NCBI GenBank assembly: GCA_002633025.1
Contig: NMRB01001638.1
Location: forward strand, 1-64,000
DNA: 64,000 nucleotides
From: Notospermus geniculatus
Lineage: Eukaryota; Nemertea; Pilidiophora; Heteronemertea; Lineidae
Direction of reading: 5' to 3'
Every line of letters begins with the position of its first letter. Positions within the stretch are counted from its first letter, which is position 1. Both the position numbers and the translations under genes were made by a program. Of this stretch, positions 1 through 12,638 are shown piece after piece. The notes under the pieces were generated by a model. The model worked only from the letters and a program-made list of their open reading frames with translations, searched no databases and was not told the DNA's origin.

Positions 1-2484
1 GATGCACACTCAGTCTCTGACTCGCACGTTAAGTAAGCAAGATCACAAAGTGCTGGCTTCGGGCAAATACTGGTAATGTAAAGGGGAGGAGGGGGAGAGT
101 TGCAGCAACATTGTGATTCACGACATCAGACATGGAGGCTACTTTAATTGGGTGGGCAAGGGAAATGAAACTGGTGATGATGAAAATGACTTCCTTTGAT
201 GAAATTTTCGACTTTAAAAATGTGCCTGACGAAGCCAACAGAATCCGTGATTGCTTGTTAGTCTACACTCTTTCCAGTGGTTCACGGCCACCAATCACTG
301 CCACAGTTAATGGTAATTTAAGGCAATAAGCAATGGAATGGTCCAGAGACCATGTGCTCACCTGAAGTGTACCAGAGAAATGGCCAACTCGACATTTTCC
401 TGGGTCACCTGGTCATTGCAAAATTTGGCACGTACATGTATGTCGAGAATACCATGAGCTAAATAGTTGCAAAAAGGTCCATAGGAGAAAATCACCTGCT
501 GCTTCCTAATTTGGAATCTTGAGGCATGCTTTTTAACGCCTACACTTTATATTATTTGCAATAATATTGCTCCAGAGGCGAAATCTGAAAGTTCGGTTTG
601 AGGCATTTTAGAGTAGAAATTAAACTCTTGGCATAATGGGTCTTTGTTGCAACACTAAAACCTCTCCGGTGAAGCAAAAATTACATCCAAACCTACGGTG
701 CCTTAGATTCGGACTAGTTACGCTCCACCCTTGCGGGTTCTGGTGTCGCAACCAAGACTCTCCCATTCGGGCTTATTTCTTGAAAAAAAGGCAAATCATG
801 TATGTAACGTAAGCGAAGCTGAGTGCAACAATGTTCAAGGCACCAATGCCAAACCATCCGAAACCTGGAGCCTGGGCGAGCGATCTCAAATGACCCATGG
901 GAAAGTGATATCGCCACAAAAATTGTATTGCTGGAATATGGCCTCATGGTGCCACGACATTTCACATTTCATGAGTACACTGAAAGGGTTACCAGAGAAG
1001 TGCTTTGCTTGCAACACAAACTGAATTATGCCACAAGGGTCGTGAATACAATGTATATGACACAATCTGCATTTTCAGTCGTAAGAATTCTAGTTTCCAT
1101 AGCACCTAGAGTGGTTCCACTTCCGTTCCGCTGGTTTGGCTGCCGATGACACTACAATTTGTAAACATGGTCCCCAACTAAAATCACAGATCTCTAGGCC
1201 TACTTCAAGTGACTGGAGAAGAAGCAGGATTTTTCAGGCATTTTAAAGTACGTGTCACTCAGATGGCTGAAGAAGCTGAGTTCGTCAAGATGTGGGAATT
1301 AGCATAGCTAGCAAGGACAGTGCAAATATTGGTACATTGTGCTGTTGGCAGTCTTTTACGAGTTCTTCAAAGCCAGGCAGTGCCATCAAAGTTCATCTTT
1401 GAAGGATCTCGCGGCGCCTATCCATAAAGGGGCAAAGTCAATAAAGGCACACGGAGCAAACCTACAGAGATTTTGTTACAAAAAGCAAATCATGAAAGAA
1501 AATATTTTCTTCTGCCCGAAAACCGTGAATGGAGTATTGGATTCGTCTCCAGTTTCTCAGTATGGTTAAATAAAAATCCATACTCATCAATGCTGTCTAA
1601 GAAAAAACAGTCAGATCTTTTACCTCGGCGAGAACTGAAACTCGAGATCTTTTCTTGGCATATTGGAATGAATGCTTCACCCGGCGTCAGAACTGATGAA
1701 TCTTGGAGACGGACTAAGAGTACTTTGTAGTCAACCAAAATGGAGAGTGGCACAGCAGTTTTCTCAAGACAGGATTTTTTTCAATCCGGGTGCAACCCAG
1801 AAGATAAAACCTAATGTTTTATGGCAGCGATTGTGAAACGCTTCCATGTTTCTTTGCAAAAAAGTGTAAATACATATCTTTAGATGTAAAAATAAGGACA
1901 AAGGACCAGGAACATCCGCCGCACAGTGTTGGAAATGACAGGATTGAAAAACGTCTCTCAAATAAGGATACAAACCCGATTTAAAAATTAGGATAGCCTC
2001 ACCCCCTGAAATTTACTGGGGCGATAGTGCGTTGCTTCAATGGCGTGGCGAGAACACTGTATTCAGTCTGAGTGTTCCAATAATTTCTTCCAGAACTTTA
2101 CAAAAAACTCAATTTATTCGGCGAAGAGGATTGCTGAAATTGTCTGCGGAAAATGAATCAATCTCAGAGATGTTGCATGACCTCATTCTCAGGCTGGCTC
2201 ACAATAAATTAGTCTTGTGTCACTCGATCAGGAAACATGAAAACCTTTTTGATCTCTACTCCAAGCAATCTTCGAGAAGAAACGCATTCCGAGCAAATGC
2301 CAACTCAGGAAAAATCAAACTAGGTTCTCCACCAACCTGGCAATCATGATTGTGATCTTTTTTTATATGTATCATCCTATTTCAGTCCTTTTAAAACGGC
2401 TGCATCATCGAGATTAAAAGGCTGTGCCTGAACAATAGAAGAAATACGCCTTCTGCTATATAGTCCAGATATCTGTCTGCTGAT
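1..2484. other. Non-coding, no feature recognised
   Basis: Expected to be TULP4 intron (minus strand). Short frames only, up to about 108 codons. None matches the next TULP4 WD40 exon or another known family. Confidence 0.6.
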
Positions 2485-3443
2485 GAAATGTGGTGCAAAA
2501 AGGTCTCTGTCTTCCAAACAACTGTCAATCCATCTCCGTCTGCTTCCTGAACGGAGTGTGGTAACAACTGTCAATCCATCTCCGTCTGCCCCCTGAACGT
2601 ATCGCAAGCCGTCCCTGCCATAAATCCACCATGCTGTAATTATTTACTACCATGCTAGTAAATATTTTCTACCATGGTAATATGTAATTCTTACCTAGGT
2701 AATAATTATTTACTACCTTGGTAGTATTTAATTCTTACCTAGGTAATAATTATTTACTACCATGGTAGTATTTAATTCTTACCTAGGTAATAATTCGTAC
2801 TTCGGAAACGGAAGTACGAATTGTTACCTAGGTAATAATTATTTACTACCATGGTAATATTTAATTCTTACCTAGGTAATAATTCGAATTCTTACCTAGG
2901 TAATAATTAAATACTACCATGGTAGTAAATAATTATTACCTAGGTAAGAATTAAATACTACCTAGGTAAGAATTCGAATTATTACCTAGGTAAGAATTAA
3001 ATATTACCATGGTAGTAAATAATTATTACCTAGGTAAGAATTAAATACTACCATGGTAGTAATGTTTATTACCTAGGTAAGAATTATTTACTACCATGGT
3101 AGAAAATATTTACTAGCATGGTAGTAAATAATTACAGCATGGTGGATTTATGGCAGGGACGGCTTGCGATATGAACGGAGTGTGGTGCTAGAAGGCCTGA
3201 CTCCAAATCCATCTGCTATTGTTAATACAAGTATGTGGCGTCTGCTTCCTGACTGGAGTGTGGTGCCAGAAGGCCTGTCCTCCAAACAATTGTTAATCCA
3301 TCTGCTATTGTTCAGACGCCTGTCTGCTCCCCGAATGGAGTGTGGTACAATAAGGCGTCTATCCTCTGAACAATTGTTAATCCATCTGCTATTGTTCAGA
3401 CAGGCTGTCTAGTGGAGTGTGGTGCAAAAAGGCCTGTCCTTCA
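2485..3443. repeat. GGAGTGTGGTGC minisatellite interrupted by the palindromic MITE
   Basis: Before 2600 and after 3171 the same imperfect unit of about 70-85 bp recurs. It contains CAATCCATCT, CTTCCTGAACGGAGTGTGGT and AAGGCCTGTCC motifs, with about two partial copies left of the MITE and three to four to its right. The MITE at 2602-3169 splits one unit (CTGAACG / GAACGGAGTGTGG). Confidence 0.75.
2602..3169. mobile_element. 568-bp palindromic-satellite MITE, TA target duplication
   Basis: The terminal inverted repeats start TCGCAAGCCGTCCCTGCCAT and continue for more than 70 bases with almost no mismatch. TA lies on both sides (2600-2601 and 3170-3171), as for Tc1/mariner elements. The interior is a chain of palindromic units of about 40-45 bp that alternate CCATGG and CCTAGG cores separated by AATAATTATTTACTA-like spacers. 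A 9-bp perfect hairpin near 2799-2822 (CGTACTTCC arm) sits off-centre. It is inserted into the local minisatellite. Confidence 0.85.
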
Positions 3444-4061
3444 CATCTTGCCCTGACAAGTGTTCCTACATGTATCACTCATAGCCTACCCTCGTTCAAG
3501 GAAGCGTAGTTCGAAGGGCGAAGTGAACGTATATAGGCCTTGATATGTCAAGGTGGCCCTTCAAACATCATCCAAAATTTCCTATAGGCCTCAAGTCTCC
3601 TGACTAAGCGGGTGTACTTTGAAGATGAGTGCACTGCAGCAATATCGAATCCTTATAAGTCAAGATGCAAGGGCACTTGTGACAGCCATTCTGCTCCTTA
3701 TGATGGGTACTACATGTAAAATTAGACGAGATGAAATCAAACAAATATGTATGGCCCATTTTTATCAGCAAGAAAACAAGAATAATGCACCATCTAAGTA
3801 TCATTGTCATGGGAATGTGATGTACAGTGGTTTTTGACCAAGAGAAAAACCTCATCAGCTAGCTGTATACATTACCAGTTTATTTACCCCGTGGGACTAG
3901 CATGATGGTAATAAACCACAGGTCTAATCTGCTTCTATTGAGCAACTTTCACGCAAACATGTTTTTCCAAAAGATATATGACCAGCATCATACATGTTTG
4001 AAGTTTTTGTCTGTGATAAGTGTGATGATAAATGGCCGATAGCCATCGTTACAAAACAGTA

Positions 4062-4367
4062 CACAGGGAAAATGACGTACATCTGGCGGACGTATGGCGT
4101 ATATACGGCATACGTCCGCCAGTCCTGGTTGCGTATATATACCGTATATAAAAGTAGCTAGATTCAATTTGTATGTACGTCGTCGTATGTACGTGGGATA
4201 TATGGCGTATGCCGTACGTATGCCATACGTACGGCATATACTCGGCGGACATATTTTTCCGTACGTAAGCCATACGTACACCGGACATCCAGATGATGAT
4301 CCATTGTACTATACGGCGGATATAAAAGTAGCTGTACGTCCGCCGTATGTACGTCATTTTGCCTGTG
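4062..4367. mobile_element. 306-bp TACGT-rich MITE, TA target duplication
   Basis: The ends read CACAGGGAAAATGACGTAC and, inverted, CACAGGCAAAATGACGTAC. TA lies on each side (4060-4061, 4368-4369). The interior is built of self-complementary TACGT, GCGGACGT and GGCATACGT blocks and includes two TATAAAAGTAGCT motifs. It has no coding capacity. It is a Tc1/mariner-like non-autonomous element. Confidence 0.82.
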
Positions 4368-4936
4368 TAACAGACATTGTAATTGACATTAAATCAAGCT
4401 TTGAGTTGAAAACAAGATGAAGTTTCACCACAAGAAATACCCTGAGATTATCAGAAGTTCTTTGCCCTGCAAGGCTGCGGTGATGGAGGGAGCAAGCAAG
4501 CAAGCATAAGAAGCACTGATTACCTCAGGATGACAAAAACATGGCAGGCAATTGTTTCCATGACGTTTTGAAGGAGAAAGAAAGGAGGCAATTACAGCTG
4601 AAGTGCAAGAATAGCACATTTTACAACGGTCTCTATCACACAGCCTTATGAACAATGCATGTTTCTGTAGACTGATATGTGGCAATTGCAGCTCATGAAA
4701 CTGTTGCCCGATATTGTGAATCAGATTACCCGGCAGTGCTCGTTATTCTTTCCCATGGGTAGCTAAAGACAGAGTAGATTAAGTAGACGTCTTTTGCAAT
4801 TACTTGGTGGTGGCTGTTTTCGATTTCAACTGGAAGATGAACATCATGTTTGGGTCTTGAGCAGTGGATATTTTGCCGTGAACCGGTTTCGCATTTTTAT
4901 GGCTATTTTACCGTGACTTCCGTTGCATATGCGCAA

Positions 4937-5367
4937 GACCACCTCCAATTAGAGAAGTAAGACCACCAATTAGAGAGGTAAGACCACCAATTAGACTAGA
5001 GAGGTAAGACCACCAATTAGAGAGGTAACACCACCAATTAGAGAGGTAAGACCACCAATTAGCGAGGTAAGACCACCAATTAGAGAGGTAACACCACCAA
5101 TTAGAGAGGTAAGACCACCAATTAGAGAGGTAAGACCACCAATTAGAGAGGTAAGACCACCAATTAGAGAGGTAAGACCACCAATTAGAGAAGTAAGACC
5201 ACCAATTAGAGAGGTAAGACCACCAATTAGAGAGGTAAGACCACCAATTAGAGAGATAAGACCACCAATTAGAGAGGTAAGACCACCAATTTGATAGGTA
5301 ACACCACCAATTAGAGAGGTAAGACCACCAATTAGAGAGGTATCACCACCAATTGGAAAGATAAGAC
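4937..5367. repeat. 21-bp minisatellite, about 20 units
   Basis: The unit is GACCACCAATTAGAGAGGTAA with sparse substitutions. A single extra unit fragment recurs near 5550. Since 21 is a multiple of three, the minus strand stays open through the array as repeats of LTSLIGG inside a 157-codon frame (4991-5464). I do not call it a gene: there is no recognisable flanking domain or splice context. Confidence 0.92.
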
Positions 5368-5700
5368 CATGTACTTGTACATGCAGGCGCTGAATCCAAC
5401 AGTCAATCTTGTCACATGAACCCAACATGATTATCACGTTGTTCACCATTGCAGAGGGCACCAATCAATTTCATACAATGATGTAAACACAACAGCTCGG
5501 CTGTGTATCGAGGCTTTTATGGAAGAACCCTGCGAGAATTGAAGATTTCTTCCAATTAGAGAGGTAATACATGTAAAGCTGAGATGATTGGTCAAAAAGA
5601 TCGATGGCCAATTACATTCTCGCCATGCGAGAAAACCCTGATATGGTGGTCATTGTGAGCAGTCGTACCATCAGACAGTAGGGTAGAAATTGATCCATAC

Positions 5701-7140
5701 AATGGTGGTGAAGGAACGTGGCCGAAGGGATCAGCCATTTTGAGACAGAGAGATATTCTATCATGACCGCAATGCTGGAAGCTAGGCCGGGCAGCTAGGT
5801 TTGATTACATATTACTATTGCCACCTTGGTGAGGCACTTGCATTGGTAAGATATCTTTGCTCAATCTCTAAAGAACGACTGTGTGTAATTTGAATGATGT
5901 CCGCCCATTTTTAGATGAAATAAACCGTGTTTTTGGCACATCAAAAAATCGCTGAACACACACTACATCACAACGTCAACTTGTCACGACGTCAGGTCGT
6001 TCTCGTTCTCGGGGAAAATCTGAATCTCTCTAATGCCATATCACAGGAACCAAACCAGAGCACTTCTTACGAAAGGAAGACACTTTATGCCCATAGGCTG
6101 ATTTTTTTTCTAAGGATGAGGTATGTAGAGCAACCAATGCTTGTTGCCTTGGGAAAAATTGAAATGTTCTTTGAATGAGCACACAGCAATTTTTATCCAT
6201 TTTACTCAAACAGCCAGAAGAAAAAGTTTTACTCCACACCACAATAAATGCTCAGTTAAAAGCTAGCTCTTGCGCTTCAGCAAACATATCCTCGAGAGAC
6301 TTACTACAGGCTTTGCGATTTTTTCACATCAAAAGAAAACAGGTGAATGGAGACAGAAAGTAGTGTGTCTTGCTGGCTCGGATGAAAAAGAAGCTTTTAA
6401 AGGATGAATCCTATGTTGNAATGGTGGTGAAGGAACGTGGCCGAAGGGATCAGCCATTTTGAGACAGAGAGATATTCTATCATGACCGCAATGCTGGAAG
6501 CTAGGCCGGGCAGCTAGGTTTGATTACATATTACTATTGCCACCTTGGTGAGGCACTTGCATTGGTAAGATATCTTTGCTCAATCTCTAAAGAACGACTG
6601 TGTGTAATTTGAATGATGTCCGCCCATTTTTAGATGAAATAAACCGTGTTTTTGGCACATCAAAAAATCACTGAACACACACTACATCACAACGTCAACT
6701 TGTCACGACGTCAGGTCGTTCTCGTTCTCGGGGAAAATCTGAACCTCTCTAATGCCATATCACAGAAACCAAACCAGAGCACTTCTTACGAAAGGAAGAC
6801 ACTTTATGCCCATAGGCTGATTTTTTTTCTAAGGATGAGGTATGTAGAGCAACCAATGCTTGTTGCCTTGGGAAAAATTGAAATGTTCTTTGAATGAGCA
6901 CACAGCAATTTTTATCCATTTTACTCAAACAGCCAGAAGAAAAAGTTTTACTCCACACCACAATAAATGCTCAGTTAAAAGCTAGCTCTTGCGCTTCAGC
7001 AAACATATCCTCGAGAGACTTACTACAGGCTTTGCGATTTTTTCACATCAAAAGAAAACAGGTGAATGGAGACAGAAAGTAGTGTGTCTTGCTGGCTCGG
7101 ATGAAAAAGAAGCTTTTAAAGGATGAATCCTATGTTGGAA
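5701..7140. repeat. Perfect-period 720-bp tandem duplication
   Basis: Bases 5701-6420 and 6421-7140 are nearly identical, with only about three substitutions seen (for example cGctgaac versus cActgaac). The joint carries a single N at 6419. The unit holds short open frames but nothing recognisable. The N at the join makes a collapsed or false duplication of two haplotypes as likely as a real one. Confidence 0.9.
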
Positions 7141-8220
7141 TGAAGACGCTTCCTTTATTTGGACTTCAGAACAGCTGACATGACTTTCTCCTTCAAACAC
7201 TCTAACTTATCCAATACCGAGTTTGTGCTAAAGAAAACTCTTCAGTCAGACAATCTGGAAAATGTGGAGTGTCAATGATAGCTGGGACCACATTTTTTGT
7301 TGTGTTGCAGAACAGTGAAATCCACTCAAATGATGTTGGTTAACAGTTGGCTAACATCAACTCTCCCGCAAACACAGTTGGCCTGACGGATATGGTAGGC
7401 GAAGTGAACCATAAATGGGAATTATGGGCGGTCATATATTCGAATTTATCTCCAGACACTAATTCGTTGGATCCAACCAATCACAGTACAGGGATTATTG
7501 TCAATCACAAAATATTTAGTGACTGTCATATTACTGACTGTCATATATTCAATTAATGTCTAGACATAAATTCGAATATATGAACTAACAGCTACACCCA
7601 CATCCACTTGTACAATGATGGACGATTTTCTTTTTTAAGTCAGTGTATAAGAGGATTTAAAGTGCTAGCTGATTCTTAGAAAATTCTCCCCCATAATTCC
7701 TTATGGCCATATTACACACGCAACACTGAGTTAATTGCCACTTAGTAAAGTTGGAAAAGGAAGGTAGGCGCAAGGAGAGGCACAACTTGCATTTTGTGTA
7801 ATAAACAGAAGTCTGAGTGAGAGCGTAGACGTGGTAGAGGGCCGAATAAAGATATCCAGCGTTACATGTTGGCCCTGACCTCATCATAAAGCACCCATCA
7901 ACAACGAGTGGACGGTAAGTGGCTGCAACTAATGCATCATGAATATGAGTGTCTCCAAGCCAGCTGCCATCAGACGGATTAGGTGACACAGCCCTGTGTT
8001 TGCAGAACGTTTCTTGTGGCCACACCTTTATGACCAGATCCATGTCCGAAGGATTTTGCTCATTAAGTACAACATGGGAGGCACACGATTGTGGCAACGA
8101 CTGTTCTTCGTGTTTCAGTCTACAGACATGAGTCTTGAGAAACTCGGCTTCTACATACATGTAGAAAGTTTTATTTATTTTTATTTCTTTATTTAGTGGG
8201 GAAGACCAAAAGACACTTAC
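7141..8220. other. Non-coding, TULP4 intron downstream of exon 2
   Basis: It begins with gtaagt reading down from 8220. The minus-strand frame that runs from exon 2 to about 7657 has no similarity to TULP4 after the donor. A short inverted ATATTCGAATTTAT / ATAAATTCGAATATAT pair lies at about 7435-7580. Confidence 0.7.
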
Positions 8221-8349
8221 TGGACTGTTCCTGTCATTAATGAGCTCAACGGACCATCTCCCTTCATGTTTAATCCAAACAAAAATGACTCCGTTTGCAT
8301 CACAGGTTGCAAGCTTCTGGTAAGGCTCGTTCCATTTGACTAGAATCAC
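8221..8349 (-). CDS. TULP4: TULP4 homolog, second coding exon (WD40 region, residues 88-130)
   Basis: This exon of 129 bases (43 codons, phase 0 at both ends) encodes VILVKWNEPYQKLATCDANG followed by a stretch ending WSVELINDRNSP. It is nearly identical to the first WD40 repeats of vertebrate TULP4. Read on the minus strand it is preceded by a pyrimidine-rich acceptor (ttatctttccag) and followed by gtaagt, so both borders are secure. The open frame extends beyond both splice sites, but that extra translation is intronic. The exon continues the protein begun at 54770-55030 after a 46.4-kb intron. The next WD40 exon should lie at lower coordinates. I could not find it in 1-8220, so it is probably outside the window. 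No frameshift or substitution suggests a pseudogene. Confidence 0.95.
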
Positions 8350-8762
8350 CTGGAAAGATAAACGAGGGATATTTTGTAAATATCGAAAATGTCTGCTGTT
8401 TGCAACAGGAGAGGATGGGTAAGCCCCCACAGAATAGAGTCCATCCTGCACAAGTTTCTTTCCCGGATCCTGCACAATTTTCTTTCCTGGCAATAGAATT
8501 AGAAAGATAAGGTGATCAACTACGGCATGACGTCTGACTATAAAACAGGCTCTAGCATTTCACAGAAACAAACATCTTTGGGAATGTCAAAAGGATCAGA
8601 GGACAATGTACCACATGGCCTCCTACTCGATATTGCTCCAGTTTAAGAGCTAAATAGATCAGTGTCCTGTATTCGCATTTGCTGCCGCAATTCGCCGTCA
8701 TATTCCATTTAACGCAGGATGGAGCGAACTGGCCTAACAGTACCAGCTTAGGCCTCTGCCTT

Positions 8763-8930
8763 GTTACGTTACAAAATCTCTCCAGTGGTGAGATTTTGTA
8801 ACGTTACAAAATCTCACCATTGGAGAGATTTTGTAACGTTACAAAAACTCACCACTGGAGAGATTTTGTAACGTTACAAAATCTCACCATTGGAGAGATT
8901 TTGTAACGTTACAAAAACTCACCACTAGTG
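8763..8930. repeat. Tandem array of a 26-bp perfect palindrome
   Basis: About five copies of the palindrome centred on TTGTAACGTTACAA (full arm GAGATTTTGTAAC) are separated by short spacers, TCACCATTGGA and TCACCACTGGA. One arm often carries an A substitution. Each unit can extrude a hairpin. It lies about 410 bp upstream of TULP4 exon 2 in the sense of transcription. Confidence 0.88.
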
Positions 8931-9189
8931 GGTTGATGGGGAACCAGCAGTTCTGAAGGAGGCTCAACAAACAACTCGGGTTAAATCTCGAACTGCGAAC
9001 CCTGGTTCAACCTCATGGACGTCATGTCTCATATCCTGTGCGACTTAACGAGGGATTTTCTTATGATAGGTCACATTTCTCAAAATTCTAAAAATGTGAC
9101 CTGCTATGTTTTGCCCTGATAGTCAAGCACTCTCATTGGGAGCCTGGCAAAATGCTCAGACGTACTATACTGAAAAGAAAACTTCAATC

Positions 9190-9262
9190 TCTCTTATATT
9201 CTTTATTCTATATTCTTTATTTATATTCTTATATTCTCTCTTATATTCTTTATCAATCTCTC
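9190..9262. repeat. Simple TATTCTT-rich repeat
   Basis: Imperfect tandem copies of TATATTCTTTAT and CTCTTATATTC. Confidence 0.8.
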
Positions 9263-10292
9263 CAACATAAATTGAAGATAACTCAGACATACAATCCAGG
9301 GAAATAAAAAAAACTTCAAATAACAATCACATCTAAATCCTATTACATAGAAACAGAAATTGTACATCATATTAGTCATGTTAGTGCAGTAAGAAGCCAA
9401 AGATTTTAATATCAAAGAGGGTGTACATAATATGTAGATCAAAGGAAGACCAGAGTTGAAGGATTAAGATAGTTTTCCATTTGGAAAAGCAGTAGGCTAT
9501 CTCCTGTGGTGCCTTCAGCAAAAATGATATCATAGCTATGTACTCTGATGCCAAAAGAAAGTCTACTGAAGCTGCCTTACCATGTTACGTGATAAAACAT
9601 TGCGATGCACTCCTGGTACATGAACGACTTGTGTAGACATGATTCACATTGGCTCTGGATGCCAGGCATGTATATCAAGTTCTCAACATTAGAAGACTTA
9701 TTTCAGAGTTCGAGTCGCATTTCCAGCCTCTCTTCCCACCAAAATGAGCATATCATGGGAGTATACATGGAGCATGAATGATGCATGGCATCTCACGAAA
9801 TTGAGGTATGTTTGATGCACTTGGACCAATCCTACATCAACAATCGCACAATCATTCTTCGAGTACTGCGACTGAGATGGACCCAACCTACATGTAAATA
9901 ACTCTACAACAGAAGCCTTTTTTGACAAACTAAATTCTTCAGTCACAACTTGCCTGATCAGATCAAGACAAATCCAACAGACCATTCATGCCCCATAAAT
10001 ATTCTTGGTTCAAGAATTTGAACTCAAAGACAGACCACCTGATGGAGCCAGATATCAAAGGCAGGTCATTATGGAAATGGAAATTGGAGATTGGTTTATG
10101 TAGAATGGTCACTCAACTGGAAGCCTTGAAATCTATAAGAAAGATCTGGTTATGACCGATTAGATGTCTGAATGCTCGGAGACATGTCTGGCGAAAATTG
10201 CTGAAATTGATCTCGTACTGTTAGCTCTACGGTAGAAATGATCAGTGGCGTAAACAACGATTTTAACCCTTTTGCCATGACGAAGACATTTA

Positions 10293-11118
10293 GGGCCATA
10301 TTCATAAAGGGTGTTTTTCTCTTAGACGCGACTAACTACCAAAAACGCTGACTAAACAGGGGATAATCGCACGTTCAAGTTAGACAGCATTTCATAAAGA
10401 GTGATTAGATCAAGAGACGTTTAACCAACGTACAAAAGTAGACACCCGCGTGCAAGTAACAAAAGAAATGTTAAACGTCCCAAGGGGCTTGTTTATCTCG
10501 CGCACAAACTGTCATTTCGCCTTAGGCGCGCTGAAGCTTCGCAGTGAATCCACTCCGTATCCTCGAATTAGGTGCATAGGAAGCATGGGAAGAGGCAGAA
10601 CGAAGGCAGCCTGTTGATTTGCGTGTTTTTACAGATCATACAAATCCAGGAATCACGTGCGACAGCATCCAATGCCACTTGCTTCTTCTGACTGGCTGTA
10701 GCATCTGAACGTTTGTTTTCAATCACATCTTTCCGAATGTTTCAGCCTCAATTAGCCACATCCGCTGATTGGCTGCAAAATTGTCACAAAGCCTAGTTCA
10801 TACTTCGACGCAAAACCATCGACGTCCGACGCGCAATCAAAATCTACGGTGCCATGATGCATGACCGGGACCTTTGTTCTGACATGTTACGTACTTCGTT
10901 ACATGATCTTTCAGTGACTGGGGAATGCCCGCAGCAAGAAAATCGGTGATTAAGCGGGAAGTTAGACGCGGACAGATAAACGGCCGATCATCTCTTGTTG
11001 TGAATTGCGATCATCAAGGGTGTTTATCCACACGCGTACAAACCTGTTTTAACCAGCGTACAAAAGTTATCCGCGTCTAGGCTAATCGCGCGATGATCAC
11101 CCTTTATGAATACGGCCC
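10293..11118. mobile_element. 826-bp PIF/Harbinger-like non-autonomous element
   Basis: The ends are GGGCCATATTCATAAAGGGT and its inverse (ACCCTTTATGAATACGGCCC). They are flanked by the 3-bp duplication TTA (10290-10292, 11119-11121), the hallmark of PIF/Harbinger. The interior repeats subterminal motifs of the ends in both orientations (TTAGACGCG, GTTTAACC/AACGT, ACAAAAGT). No transposase or Myb-like frame remains. Confidence 0.85.
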
Positions 11119-12638
11119 TTAGCGATTAGCCTTAGAAAGATTTTTACATCAAGCAGAACCCGCTCTAGCAAGAGCAGACCTGGTTAAGCATAGCGAGCAG
11201 AGCCTTGACGACTTTCTTGCTGAGCAGGGTCTAACTAATAGTGCATAATGTGTACAGATCTACAGCCTACGTCTTCCCATGTGCATTTATCTGACTTCCT
11301 AATGTCCCCAACCACGCAGATAAACGAGGAATCGATGGTTAGATTAGAGACACAGAGAAAATCGAGGTGATAGCCAAATCCCGCTGTCATATGCAGCAAC
11401 ACTTGTAGGAAATCACATCAAGTAATATGTAACACGACTGTAGTGTTAATGCCAGGGGAGTGACTGTTCGTGGTGTTGGCATGGAGTCTTTTGACACTCT
11501 TTTTACCAGTAGATAAAAATTCCATTTGCATTCTTGATTGGACTAATTACCCCAATGAAATTGCTGAACCAAATACAGATAATCGCATTTACACACTTGG
11601 CTATGAGTATGAACTCTCCAATCTCCAAAAAGAGCATCTTCCGGTTGGAAGAGGATATCCCAAGATCAAAAGACAAATACCAAATTGACGAATTTTAATT
11701 CGATCTGTAGATATCCATCTTTTTTTCCAAAATCAGCTTCTTTCTGGGAACATGCAGTAAACTGCATTTGACATCCATTGACATCGTTGCAGTTTCAACC
11801 TCTGGGGTTAGTGTTATACATCATGTAGTTCAATTTTGTCATCTAAGCCGGCGCTCAGATTAACGCAACGTTAACCCGGAGTTAACACCAACGCAAAGCT
11901 CGAATAACTCTGGTTTAACCGACTGTTACTCGGGAGTTTGATGAGAGGTCAAATTTCAGAGTTAACACTGGTGTTAGTGTTGGAGTTAGTGTTAACTCGA
12001 TGATTTGACCTCACCCATTGGAGAACTTTCGAAGACGAGGCTCAGTGTGCTAAAAACCCGAATGTGAACGAGGAATGGGATTTGTCTATTAGCAAAACTA
12101 AAATCACAAACCAGTCACAAACTGCTCTCCTCTTTTTATCTCATATCACACTCCCTCTGACCGTTTGAACCATCTCAGCTCAGTCATAAGCTTCTTATGA
12201 CACACTGGAATTCAATTTGGTCCGATGTGTCCAAACGATTGTGCCTGTGATCGCACATATAACATGATTTATTACTGCCCCCAAACATCGTTAGTGGACT
12301 AATCTGCTTGACGGTCACTCCATGCTGGTAAATATCCCGTGGCATCTTCCCACATCAGTTCATTTTCAATAAGTACAATCTCATTTGCTGACTGAAAACC
12401 ACCACCTTCCTTTTTTATGTTTCTAATCATACATGTACGTGTTCCAAAGGGGATTAAATGACAGTAATATGATATGATGTCATGAATAACTTGTCTGTGA
12501 ACGATATTTTTTTTGTACTTTATAGAGTTCCTTGCATACAAAACAAGTTTCAGTTTTTGGGATTGTTCTTTACCGTTGTCTAAATAATATGGCAACCTAA
12601 ACTAAAATTTAAAGTTCCGCGCATTGTGAGGCGGTCTA

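Noticed and set aside
7657-8220. Continuation of the TULP4 exon 2 frame to 7657
   Set aside because: A strong gtaagt donor follows the codon for Pro, and similarity to TULP4 stops there.
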